Shown in pieces: positions 1 through 6,100 of a stretch of DNA of 9,570 nt. Each line of letters starts with the position of its first letter. Position 1 is the first letter of the stretch. A program made the position numbers and the translations under genes. Under the pieces are notes generated by a model, which was not told the DNA's origin, ran no database searches, and worked only from the letters and a program-made list of their open reading frames with translations. The DNA comes from Pseudomonadota bacterium (lineage in GTDB: Bacteria; Pseudomonadota; Gammaproteobacteria; Halothiobacillales; Halothiobacillaceae), in the NCBI GenBank assembly GCA_021795795.1, contig JAJYPA010000222.1, positions 1-9,570 of the forward strand. Direction: 5' to 3'.

Positions 1-143
1 GCTTGCCGCAGGTTTTCCTCCACGACCGGATCGGGCGGCTTCCCTTGCGCAATCTGGCGCAGGTTTTCCATGGTCCAGGCCGCCATCGCCAGTTCCAGTT
101 GCCCACTCTGGGCGAGATTCCAGGCGATCTCTCGGTAGGTCAT
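1..143 (-). CDS. Unrecognised protein, N-terminal 47 residues (runs off left edge)
   Basis: An ATG at 143 opens a frame that continues to the left edge without a stop. AGGAGG lies nine bases upstream and overlaps the methylase stop codon, which makes this a genuine coupled gene start rather than a chance frame. The visible protein begins MTYREIAWNLAQSGQLELA, continues with a short helical, tryptophan-containing segment, then QGKPPDPVVEENLRQ. It has no signal peptide or membrane segment and is probably a small cytoplasmic helical protein. I do not recognise the family. Confidence 0.72.
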   Translation of the reverse strand, partial: MTYREIAWNLAQSGQLELAMAAWTMENLRQIAQGKPPDPVVEENLRQ

Positions 144-152
144 GACCCGCTA

Positions 153-158
153 CCTCCT
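153..158 (-). promoter_or_regulatory. Ribosome binding site of the left-edge gene
   Basis: AGGAGG on the minus strand, nine bases before the ATG at 143 and overlapping the stop codon of the methylase gene. It is the main evidence that the left-edge frame is a real gene. Confidence 0.7.
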
Positions 159-1005
159 ATCCGAACAATCCAATTTGCTGATTCTGAATCCCCGGCGACA
201 GCCAGAGGCATTCCGTGCGGGTTTGAGTCTTATCCTGCACCGATGCATAGAGGGCCACTTTGGTGTCGATGCGCTGCCAGCCCGCCGCCTCCAAGGGTCC
301 ATGTACGGCATCGTTCCGATAGCCGGAAACGATGGCCTGCCCTTTCAGGCGCAACAGGGCTTCGATCAGCGCGTGATGATCTTTCAGGCCCATTTCTTCC
401 TGATAGCGCGAGCGATGGTCGCTCATTTTCCGGGTCGTCGGGACGTAAGGCGGGTCGCAGTAAAAAACGGCATGAGGCGCGTCCCAGGTCGAGAGCAGTT
501 GCAGGGCGTCCCGGTTCTCGATGATGACCCCGGACAGCCGTTCCGCCAGCCCTTCCAGTTCTTGCACATGCCAGCGAAACCGCGAGGCCGTATCCCGCTC
601 TTTGGATACGCCCCAATTATTCTCGTTACTGGCATTGCAGCCGCCACCGGAAATGCCCTGGTTCTGGGCGACGAAAAACGCCCAGGCGCGATCCACACTG
701 CCGGATGCCGGATCGCGCAACACATGCAGAGCGCGGGCAAACTCGGAGCGGGCATAGGGGGTGTACTTGAGTTTTTGCATCAGGCGGTCCCGTAAAAGAT
801 CGTCCTGCAAGACCCGGTAGAAGTTCACAATGCGCTCATCACGGTCATTGACCACTTCCATGCCTTTACAGGGTCGAGCCAGCAGGACATTCAGGGCACC
901 CGCGAATGGCTCCACATACAGGGAAGCCCCTACGGTATAGGGTACGATACGGTCCCGGATGCGATTCTTGCCGCCCATCCAGGAAAATGCGGGGGTAACG
1001 TTCAT
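157..1005 (-). CDS. D12-class N6-adenine DNA methyltransferase (Dam-like)
   Basis: Encodes 282 residues. ATG at 1005 is preceded by GGAGG seven bases upstream and overlaps the previous stop. Motifs in order: SWMGGKNRI (8-16, N-terminal cofactor motif), VEPFAGALNVLL (31-42, motif I, S-adenosylmethionine binding), VVNDRDERIVNFY (51-63), FYCDPPYVP (181-189, catalytic motif IV DPPY), GQAIVSGYRND (222-232) and C-terminal TECLWLSPG (264-272). This is the layout of D12-class adenine methylases such as Dam and many phage enzymes; the region around RKMSDHRSRYQEEM resembles the phage and plasmid branch more than housekeeping Dam. Recognition site cannot be read from the sequence. No restriction endonuclease is adjacent in the window, so it looks like an orphan methylase, possibly protecting transferred DNA from host restriction or marking replication state. 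Length is normal for the family. Confidence 0.92.
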   Translation of the reverse strand: MNVTPAFSWMGGKNRIRDRIVPYTVGASLYVEPFAGALNVLLARPCKGMEVVNDRDERIVNFYRVLQDDLLRDRLMQKLKYTPYARSEFARALHVLRDPASGSVDRAWAFFVAQNQGISGGGCNASNENNWGVSKERDTASRFRWHVQELEGLAERLSGVIIENRDALQLLSTWDAPHAVFYCDPPYVPTTRKMSDHRSRYQEEMGLKDHHALIEALLRLKGQAIVSGYRNDAVHGPLEAAGWQRIDTKVALYASVQDKTQTRTECLWLSPGIQNQQIGLFG

Positions 1006-1523
1006 CCAATTTCCTCCAGCATGAAATGACGGATATCCCGATGTATCCGGTCGATGACGCGCATGGCGATGTTTTCACCGGACACATACCGATAGAAAAT
1101 GTCCCGATCTTCCGGCGACAGGCAAAGCAGCGCCTTATTCAAGAGCGGTTCCATATCTGTCAGCCCGAAACTCGTATCGTCCAACTCCTCGTCTACACCA
1201 CGGACAGAGTATTCCGCTTCGAGGCGGCGATAGTGACTTCGATAATCGGTACGGATTTGCCAGTTCAAAAAACTGATAAATCCGCGCCCTTCAAAAGACC
1301 GTGAAACATCGTATTTATCAATACAGCGCACAAAAGATTCCCGGTATTCCTGATAAATATCGTCTACATCATCCCAGGCATGATAACGGTGATGACTTTG
1401 TGCCAGACGGTATAAAAAGGGGTCCGCCCTTTGGAGTAAGGCGGTCAGCACTTGCGGCGATGACCGCGCCGCCAGCACTTCATCGGCCAGAATGGTGGCA
1501 AACGGCAAGGACTTGGTTAGCAA
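1002..1523 (-). CDS. Sigma-70 region 2-like protein, possible element-encoded regulator
   Basis: Encodes 173 residues from TTG at 1523. AAGGGGG lies six bases upstream and no ATG or GTG sits between it and the conserved part, so TTG is the best start. Residues 51-100 follow sigma-70 region 2: DDVDDIYQEY (like D.vQe), then VRCIDKYDVSRSF (like A..kFDp.rg.F) and FLNWQIRTDYRSHYRR (like y...wIr..irr..rr). After an acidic linker (110-118) residues 135-170 begin LSPEDRDIFYRYVSG, as sigma region 4 often does, but the rest is not a convincing helix-turn-helix. It may be a divergent ECF-type sigma factor, or a protein that only keeps the core-polymerase-binding helices. Role by inference: transcription control of the element. 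Its stop overlaps the methylase start by 4 bases (ATGA). Confidence 0.62.
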   Translation of the reverse strand: MLTKSLPFATILADEVLAARSSPQVLTALLQRADPFLYRLAQSHHRYHAWDDVDDIYQEYRESFVRCIDKYDVSRSFEGRGFISFLNWQIRTDYRSHYRRLEAEYSVRGVDEELDDTSFGLTDMEPLLNKALLCLSPEDRDIFYRYVSGENIAMRVIDRIHRDIRHFMLEEIG

Positions 1524-1529
1524 GGCAAT

Positions 1530-1536
1530 CCCCCTT
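1530..1536 (-). promoter_or_regulatory. Ribosome binding site supporting the TTG start of the sigma-like gene
   Basis: AAGGGGG on the minus strand sits six bases before TTG at 1523, in the 26-base gap after the dotG stop. It fixes the unusual start codon, since no other start lies between it and the conserved domain apart from a less likely ATT at 1529. Confidence 0.55.
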
Positions 1537-1549
1537 CTTAATCAGTAAG

Positions 1550-2731
1550 TTATTGTACCTGTTTCATAAACAGAAGTCCAATCGGCGCACCTTGTGCTTC
1601 CCGCACGGTCGGCGGTTCGTTAAAGCGTTTTGCCATAATAGGCGTCAGTACGTTTCCGACATTGCCTGCCGCATACAGGGGAATTTCAGGGCCGGTCAAC
1701 GACTGCGATATTGCAGCATAACCATTACCCATTATGGTGTTGCTGTTGGACATAGCCAAGGCATTATCCACACCGCCCAAAAGGGATGCGGCAATCAGCG
1801 AACCCCACCGGACCAGTGTGTGATGATTGACGCTGGTGGCAACATAAGTACGGGCCGTTTTGGCGTTGATGGCGTATGCGGAAATGGCGTAACTCTGATG
1901 ATTCCAGGTCATTTCGTTAAACTGGATCACGAGCCGGTCTTTTTCGCGTTTGAACTTACCCAACAGTTTCGCTTTATTGAAGCGGCCAGAGACAATTTCC
2001 GCTTCCACCGGCCCCGGTTCATTGCTGTTCATGGCCGTGAGCAGTTCGCCAAAGGCGATATGACCGGGTTGAGCCAACACCGGGCCTTTTGCCACGCCGG
2101 ACATGCTCTTGTTGCTGCCAGGCAGCGGCATACCACGCCCTTGCTCTCCATACCCTTGCAGGGTGCCAACCCCATTATTCAGTACCCGCAAACTGGTGGT
2201 CAGCGGGGTGGGTACAGGTTCGTCGATGAAGCGCATCAATTCCATTTGCGCATCCTTATCCATGGCTTTCTGATAGGCCGTGGGTTTTTGGGGGGCCGCC
2301 GCAGGTTGTACCGGAGCCGGGGCGGGCGCCTTGGGAGGGGCGGACTGGACGGGCGCGACCGGGGCTGCCGGATGCAGAGCGCCCAGGGTCGGAATGTAGC
2401 TCTGGTGGTGCTGTGCCGCCTGTTGCGCCCGCTTTGCGTTCAGTCGCGCAAGATTCTGGTTGTAGAGGGCACCCCCCTTGTCTCCGCCCGGAAGATTCTG
2501 GACGTGCTGCGTCGAACCCGGACTACTCATGACCTTCTGGTGACTGCTACCCAGAAGGTCATACGCGCCGTAGGCGACCATGGCGACGGCCAGGCTCGTC
2601 AGCAACAGGGCGTTGATCCGCGTTTCCGGGCTGGTGTAAAAGTTTTTCAGGTTCCCCAAAACGGAGATTTTCTTTTTTGGCGTTGCTTCATCCTGACTGG
2701 TGTTTGCGGAAGGGTCCGGCTGCATACTCAT
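1550..2731 (-). CDS. dotG: DotG/IcmE-like (TraO-type, VirB10-domain) core complex protein
   Basis: Encodes 393 residues. Start chosen at ATG 2731, overlapping the dotH stop (ATGA) and preceded by an exceptionally complete ribosome binding site. Short cytoplasmic N-terminus rich in charged residues, the segment NFYTSPETRIN, one membrane helix (about 40-57), then a long Pro/Ala/Gln-rich periplasmic linker (about 119-150). The C-terminal part (about 217-390) has VirB10/DotG features: GPVEAEIVSGRF, KLLGKF, RLVIQFNEM, then YAISAYAINAKTARTYVAT, followed by a glycine-rich membrane-antenna-like stretch (SLIAASLLGGVDNALAMS). This subunit links inner and outer membranes in the channel. It lacks the long repeat region of Legionella DotG (about 1050 residues) and is closer in size to plasmid TraO proteins (about 430). 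The next expected gene of a Dot/Icm cluster (dotF/icmG) does not follow; a sigma-like gene does, after 26 bases. Confidence 0.87.
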   Translation of the reverse strand: MSMQPDPSANTSQDEATPKKKISVLGNLKNFYTSPETRINALLLTSLAVAMVAYGAYDLLGSSHQKVMSSPGSTQHVQNLPGGDKGGALYNQNLARLNAKRAQQAAQHHQSYIPTLGALHPAAPVAPVQSAPPKAPAPAPVQPAAAPQKPTAYQKAMDKDAQMELMRFIDEPVPTPLTTSLRVLNNGVGTLQGYGEQGRGMPLPGSNKSMSGVAKGPVLAQPGHIAFGELLTAMNSNEPGPVEAEIVSGRFNKAKLLGKFKREKDRLVIQFNEMTWNHQSYAISAYAINAKTARTYVATSVNHHTLVRWGSLIAASLLGGVDNALAMSNSNTIMGNGYAAISQSLTGPEIPLYAAGNVGNVLTPIMAKRFNEPPTVREAQGAPIGLLFMKQVQ

Positions 2732-3876
2732 TCATCACCTCCTTGCAGGGTGCTAACCCCTTGGTGCGTTTCAAAAACGATGGTGCGCGGTTCGCCATTC
2801 ACGGTCAGCATGGCGGTTTCCGTGGCGGGCAGTTCGTAGGCGTGGACGCCATCGGGCGATTGCAGGGTGGCGAGCCAGGCCGGAGCGAGGACGCTATGCC
2901 GGGTGCGCAGCCAGATTTTGCCGTTCATGCGCCAGGCTTCGCCGTAGCCAAACGGTATCGGTTGCGCGGATCGTGGCATGGTGTCGTACAAGGCCCGCAT
3001 GAGCACGGCATCCGCCGCATCGTGCGAGCGCCCCAGGCCGCCGATGGGCGGCATGGCTCCGGCAGTCAGCCCGTCTACGCGCACGATGATCCGGTAGTCC
3101 ACCATTTTTTGACCTGTTTGCAGATCAAAAAGCAGGGGCGTCGGTAACTGTTGCAACAGGACCGAGAGATTGGAGTCCCGAAACTTCTGTTTGGCCGCAA
3201 TGATGATGGTGCTGGTTTTGACGGGGGCCGCGCCATTGGCCGAGGTCTTGCCTTCCTTGTTCTCCAGGGCGCTTTCGGTCTGGATGCTGCCCGATGTGAC
3301 CGGATTGACGACCTGAAAAGCCGTACCATTGCCCACCGTGGCATCCTCCACGAACCAGGGCTGCCCCCATTCATTGACGAAAGATACGTCTGTCACATAG
3401 CCCGCCGCCATGGGAATGACGGGAATACCCCCCCGGTTGGGATGCACCGTAATGACTTCGGTTTTCGCCAGGGGCGGTGTAATCGGCACTTCCGAAGCTT
3501 TCTGTGTCGCCTGGAGTTTTTTGCGGAAGTTCATCAGGTCTTTGGGATGCAAAGGCAACAGCGACTTGGCCGCAGACTGGTACAGGGTGTTTTCCGGGGG
3601 CAGGGGCGGCAGGGTTGCACCCGGCATAGGGCTGGCCGCAGTTTGGGCTGTCGCCTGCAAGGCGGCAGGAGTGACCGTGACAGCACTCGGCGCGGATTGT
3701 AGCTCCTGGGTCGTTTGGGGCAGGTTGGGGATGGGCGTAGGCGCGGAAAGATGCTCTACGGGCGGGACCGGCGCTTGCGGCACCACCACGACACCCGCCA
3801 CAGCCAGGGCCGGAAAGAGGCTGAGTGCTACGGCCAGCCGAAAGGGGCTGCGCCCCGGCAAAGAGTTTTTGTTCAT
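2728..3876 (-). CDS. dotH: DotH/IcmK-like (TraN-type) outer-membrane core protein of a type IVB system
   Basis: Encodes 382 residues. The start ATG overlaps the dotI stop (ATGA); TAGGAG lies ten bases upstream. Signal peptide about 1-27 (FRLAVALSLFPALAVAG) with no lipobox cysteine, so a soluble secreted protein. Residues 30-98 are a Pro/Ala/Thr-rich linker. The conserved part begins near LLPLHPKDLMNFRKKL (106-121) and includes YVTDVSFVNEWGQPWFV (160-176), matching the 'g.v..i.F.D.tG.pWPI' pattern of DotH/IcmK/TraN, then SNLSVLLQQLPTPLLFDL (235-252) and VDYRIIVRVDG. In Dot/Icm machines this protein forms the outer-membrane ring with lipoproteins DotC and DotD; neither lipoprotein is in the window. 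Length is close to the Legionella homologue (about 360). The stop overlaps the dotG start by 4 bases. Confidence 0.87.
   Translation of the reverse strand: MNKNSLPGRSPFRLAVALSLFPALAVAGVVVVPQAPVPPVEHLSAPTPIPNLPQTTQELQSAPSAVTVTPAALQATAQTAASPMPGATLPPLPPENTLYQSAAKSLLPLHPKDLMNFRKKLQATQKASEVPITPPLAKTEVITVHPNRGGIPVIPMAAGYVTDVSFVNEWGQPWFVEDATVGNGTAFQVVNPVTSGSIQTESALENKEGKTSANGAAPVKTSTIIIAAKQKFRDSNLSVLLQQLPTPLLFDLQTGQKMVDYRIIVRVDGLTAGAMPPIGGLGRSHDAADAVLMRALYDTMPRSAQPIPFGYGEAWRMNGKIWLRTRHSVLAPAWLATLQSPDGVHAYELPATETAMLTVNGEPRTIVFETHQGVSTLQGGDE
2734..2744 (-). promoter_or_regulatory. Near-complete ribosome binding site of the dotG-like gene
   Basis: Read on the minus strand this is AAGGAGGTGAT, an 11-base match to the full complement of the 16S rRNA 3' tail, with GGAGG six bases before the dotG ATG. 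It lies inside the last codons of dotH, so dotG gets a strong independent initiation signal besides stop-start coupling. Other genes in the block have only 4-6 base matches. Confidence 0.8.
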
Positions 3877-4646
3877 GGTTTCGTCGCTCCTAGTACAAGG
3901 TTCTGGATACTGATGCCAGAGGGGTTTTTGATGGTCACGGCGCGTTGAATCAAGACCGTGGCGAGATACTGGTGGTCATTGATCTGGCTCGATGAGCGGA
4001 AAATCATTTTGACGGGGAACTGTACCCGCCAGGCATAAATGCCATTGGGCAGATGCCCTTGCCAGACGACGACGCCGGGGCCGTAAGGGATGGTGGACAC
4101 CATGAGATTACGGTCACGGATGGCCTTGAGTTCGTTATGCGCTTTCAGTCCGGCCAGAAAACCTTGATAACCATCTGATGTGAAATACGCCTGTGCTCTC
4201 TGGAGGTCGCGGCGATAATTCAGAGCCGACAGGCTCAGGGCGTCCGGGATTTTCTGCATGGCCCAGGCGATGACGGTGTGATCCGTGATATAGGGCACGT
4301 CCAGCGCCACCAGGGGCACGATGCGTCCGGTATTGGACGTGGCGAAATAGGCGGGCAAGGGCGGGTGGGTCTCGATCCAGACCGCCGCAAACGTCGCCAT
4401 GGCGCTATAGGCCAGTAGCGCCACATTGATGCGACTGGCGAGTGTATAGAGCCGAAACAGCGAGACATTGGTTTCCCAATGTTGCTGCGCCGCGTTCAAG
4501 TTTTTTTCTATCGCCTTTCGCGTTTCCGCAGCCGCAGGGGCTTGCACCCCGGCAAGGGGTTGCACCCCGGCAGGGGCTTGCCCCCCCGCAGAGGTCTGGC
4601 TTCCCGCAAGGGGTTCAGGCAATGGCTTTTTCTTCATGCCAAACAT
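3873..4646 (-). CDS. dotI: DotI/IcmL-like (TraM-type) type IVB secretion inner-membrane protein
   Basis: Encodes 257 residues. ATG at 4646 has GGAGG nine bases upstream; a second Met at 4637 is less well placed. Layout: cytoplasmic N-terminus with five six-residue repeats of the type [AP]xAGVQ (about 11-40), a charged amphipathic segment (41-70), one membrane helix (about 73-91, INVALLAYSAMATFAAVW), then a periplasmic domain to the end. The C-terminal NPSGISIQNLVLG (241-253) matches the NPxGI.I signature of DotI/IcmL. In Dot/Icm and IncI systems this bitopic protein forms part of the inner-membrane complex, and its periplasmic domain is structurally like VirB8. Gene order dotI-dotH-dotG agrees with Legionella icmL-icmK-icmE and IncI traM-traN-traO. 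The 5' end overlaps the nuclease gene by 32 bases; the 3' end overlaps dotH by 4 bases (ATGA). Confidence 0.85.
   Translation of the reverse strand: MFGMKKKPLPEPLAGSQTSAGGQAPAGVQPLAGVQAPAAAETRKAIEKNLNAAQQHWETNVSLFRLYTLASRINVALLAYSAMATFAAVWIETHPPLPAYFATSNTGRIVPLVALDVPYITDHTVIAWAMQKIPDALSLSALNYRRDLQRAQAYFTSDGYQGFLAGLKAHNELKAIRDRNLMVSTIPYGPGVVVWQGHLPNGIYAWRVQFPVKMIFRSSSQINDHQYLATVLIQRAVTIKNPSGISIQNLVLGATKP
4534..4623 (-). repeat. Five-copy 18-base tandem repeat at the start of the dotI-like gene
   Basis: Five 18-base units in tandem at 4534-4551, 4552-4569, 4570-4587, 4588-4605 and 4606-4623. The first three are nearly identical (on the plus strand GCAGGGGCTTGCACCCCG, with few changes) and the last two have decayed. 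Each encodes a six-residue unit, giving PLAGSQ, TSAGGQ, APAGVQ, PLAGVQ, APAAAE in the cytoplasmic N-terminus of DotI. Alternating G and C runs (GGGG, TTGCA, CCCC) can pair into small hairpins. Copy number may vary by slippage. Confidence 0.85.
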
Positions 4647-5022
4647 GGGGCAATTCCTCCCGGATCAACTGACAGATGGTGGATAAATCGGTGTGACACA
4701 AAGAGCCGGTATCGACATTCGGGTAAATATCGGCCAGGTCGAACACGGCGGTCCAAGGATGCCGGGACTGGCGATAAAAGAGGATCGGGATCACGCCTCC
4801 ATTCTGGTGGCGGGTGGCGTTGACCTGATCCCACCAGGCTTGCCGAAAGGGAATCTCCTGGCGCTTCACTTCGATGGAGAAGCCAGGAATGCTCAGGGAA
4901 TCCGCGCCCGAATCGCGGGTCTGCACGAGATTGCGCTGCACAACGGTTCCCAACCGTTCGGACAGCAGAGCAAACAATTGACGTTCACCGCATGCACCCT
5001 TTTCGCGTTGCATTTTTGCCAT
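4615..5022 (-). CDS. PD-(D/E)XK-type endonuclease, small
   Basis: Encodes 135 residues. The start ATG at 5022 has AGGAG six bases upstream, overlapping the stop of the dsb gene. An early basic segment leads to GERQLFALL (Glu13), then RDSGAD (Asp41) and, ten residues later, the signature E51-V-K53 in IEVKRQE, followed by an aromatic AWWDQV and a beta segment PILFYR. The spacing Glu...Asp...ExK is that of the PD-(D/E)XK nuclease fold, and the overall pattern resembles small phage and plasmid putative PDDEXK endonucleases related to VRR-NUC and Holliday-junction resolvases. Substrate is unknown; a structure-specific or repair role in element DNA metabolism is an inference. Its last 32 bases overlap the start of the DotI-like gene, suggesting coupled translation. 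No signal peptide, so it should act in the cytoplasm. Confidence 0.78.
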   Translation of the reverse strand: MAKMQREKGACGERQLFALLSERLGTVVQRNLVQTRDSGADSLSIPGFSIEVKRQEIPFRQAWWDQVNATRHQNGGVIPILFYRQSRHPWTAVFDLADIYPNVDTGSLCHTDLSTICQLIREELPHVWHEEKAIA

Positions 5023-5025
5023 GAC

Positions 5026-5802
5026 CTACTCCTGCACCTGGGGAAGCGTGGGCATGACGATATGCCGGACACGCGGCACCGGAACCAGCCCTTGCCGGAA
5101 GTCCGACCCCACTACCGGAGCTTTTTTCACGGTGGGGGGTTGCACCCCGGCAGGGGTTTGTACAAAACCCTCATGTAGCGCCGGACCCTGGGGGGTCGTC
5201 ACGACGAAAGTGGGCGTTGCGGGCTTTCCGCCTTCCAGGTCGGCCAGCACCGCCGTATTGATGGCCACGATGTCGGCAATGGTCTTGTGGCCTTGCGGGA
5301 AAGCCTGGGGCAGTCCGCCTTCCTCGGTGACGGTGTTGAAGTGGCGCTCATTGCGCAAAAACATCGCTTGCGGGTTTTTCGCCTGCAAGATGCGCCCGGC
5401 CTTGGGTAAGGAGCTTTTTTTGAGGATGGCGACTGGAATGATGAGATAGCGGGCCTTGCCCGCCGCCACCCCGGCCTGCACCTGTTCAAAAAACCGATGG
5501 CACCAGAGGCAGTTCGCGTCGATGAACACAATGGCCTTGGCCGGAGCCGTTTTCGCGCCCCACACGAAGCCGTGAATTTTGTGCAGCAGGAGCGCATCCT
5601 GGGCCGGAATCGGCGTGAGGCCCGCTTGCAGCGGTGCAACCACTTGTGCCGGGGTTACCGACTGCGCCGGGGCAGCCGGTTGCACCGGAACGGTGGTTTT
5701 TTCTATGGGTCTTTCCCAGACGGGGACGGGCAAGGGGACGGCGGCCCAGGCCATGCCGGATACCAGACTCAGCAGCAATGCAACCAGCAGTTTATTTCGC
5801 AT
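5026..5802 (-). CDS. DsbC/DsbG-like periplasmic thioredoxin-fold disulfide isomerase
   Basis: Encodes 258 residues. The open frame reaches 5940, but the first 46 codons are not secretory and look like a shadow frame; ATG at 5802 has GGGAG seven bases upstream and begins a clear signal peptide (MRNKLLVALLLSLVSGMAWA). After a Pro/Ala/Val/Gln-rich linker (about 22-65) comes a thioredoxin fold: strand IVFID, then active site C98-L-W-C101 followed by His, and PATPTF with the likely cis-proline at 197. The Cys-x-x-Cys-His layout and long helical insert fit DsbC/DsbG rather than plain thioredoxin. The usual N-terminal dimerisation domain is missing and appears to be the preceding gene. A proline- and valine-rich tail (about 215-258) contains TPAGVQP, close to the repeat unit at the start of the DotI-like protein. 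Role by inference: oxidative folding of exported transfer-apparatus proteins, as Dsb proteins do in other conjugative systems. The next gene follows after 3 bases. Confidence 0.85.
   Translation of the reverse strand: MRNKLLVALLLSLVSGMAWAAVPLPVPVWERPIEKTTVPVQPAAPAQSVTPAQVVAPLQAGLTPIPAQDALLLHKIHGFVWGAKTAPAKAIVFIDANCLWCHRFFEQVQAGVAAGKARYLIIPVAILKKSSLPKAGRILQAKNPQAMFLRNERHFNTVTEEGGLPQAFPQGHKTIADIVAINTAVLADLEGGKPATPTFVVTTPQGPALHEGFVQTPAGVQPPTVKKAPVVGSDFRQGLVPVPRVRHIVMPTLPQVQE
5136..5156 (-). repeat. Second copy of the dotI repeat core, within the dsb gene
   Basis: These 21 bases are identical to 4556-4576 in the tandem repeat of dotI and encode part of TPAGVQPP near the C-terminus of the DsbC-like protein. 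The match joins two coding regions of unrelated function about 580 bases apart, and the G-run/C-run arrangement is also hairpin-forming here. Confidence 0.8.
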
Positions 5803-6100
5803 ACATTTTCTCCCAGAGTGGGGTGACGTTCTGCCCGGTTTTGAGGTCCATGAGCGGACCAATAGCGAGATACTTTCCAGCGACGAGATACGCGATCTCC
5901 GGGCCTTTGGGGGTGTGTAGCCGCACGATGGTGACGCCATGACGGTGCGAGAGGCGTACCGCCGTGACCGCGCCGTGGGTGTCTTGATGCGTCTGCACCG
6001 CGATGACGCTCAGATCGGGTTGATGCACCCATATCCAGGCCATCAGACCCGTAACGGCGACGAGAACGCCCGTGATATAGGTCCATGAGGATTTACGCAT
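5792..6100 (-). CDS. Membrane-anchored DsbC/DsbG N-terminal-domain-like protein
   Basis: Encodes 102 residues. An ATG at 6115 is also in frame, but it has no ribosome binding site, whereas 6100 has GAGGAAG just upstream, so 6100 is preferred. Residues 7-25 form one hydrophobic membrane helix (YITGVLVAVTGLMAWIWV) after a basic N-terminus, which predicts a periplasmic C-terminus. The end of the protein (YLVAGKYLAIGPLMDLKTG, then QNVT, about 71-93) resembles the DsbC/DsbG N-terminal dimerisation domain, where a 'DGKyiiqG..yD...vT' pattern precedes the linker to the thioredoxin domain. There is no cysteine. The next gene encodes the thioredoxin part, so the pair looks like a split disulfide isomerase. 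The similarity is from memory of the family and was not searched. The start overlaps the primase-helicase stop by 8 bases, and the end overlaps the next start by 11 bases, implying translational coupling. Confidence 0.75.
   Translation of the reverse strand: MRKSSWTYITGVLVAVTGLMAWIWVHQPDLSVIAVQTHQDTHGAVTAVRLSHRHGVTIVRLHTPKGPEIAYLVAGKYLAIGPLMDLKTGQNVTPLWEKMYAK

Noticed and set aside
142..795. Plus-strand open frame of 217 codons opposite the methylase
   Set aside because: The minus-strand frame contains DPPY and other methylase motifs; the antisense translation has no recognisable features.
1524..1549. Promoter or terminator in the largest intergenic gap
   Set aside because: The 26 bases hold only a ribosome binding site; there is no hairpin with a T-run and no convincing -10/-35 pair.
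1301..2839. Long plus-strand open frame (512 codons) opposite the dotG-like gene
   Set aside because: It lies wholly antisense to dotG and neighbouring ends, has no recognisable domain and an arginine/histidine/glycine-rich composition typical of a mirror frame in GC-rich coding DNA.
4534..4623. CRISPR array or replication iterons
   Set aside because: Units are 18 bases in direct tandem without spacers, in frame and coding for a six-residue repeat, so a coding minisatellite explains them better.
5792..5802. Possible programmed frameshift joining the two Dsb-like genes
   Set aside because: The downstream gene has its own ribosome binding site and signal peptide, and no obvious slippery heptamer is visible, so separate translation is simpler.
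5803..5940. 46-codon N-terminal extension of the DsbC-like protein
   Set aside because: It would bury the signal peptide, overlaps the coding part of the preceding gene, and lacks the ribosome binding site that is present before ATG 5802.
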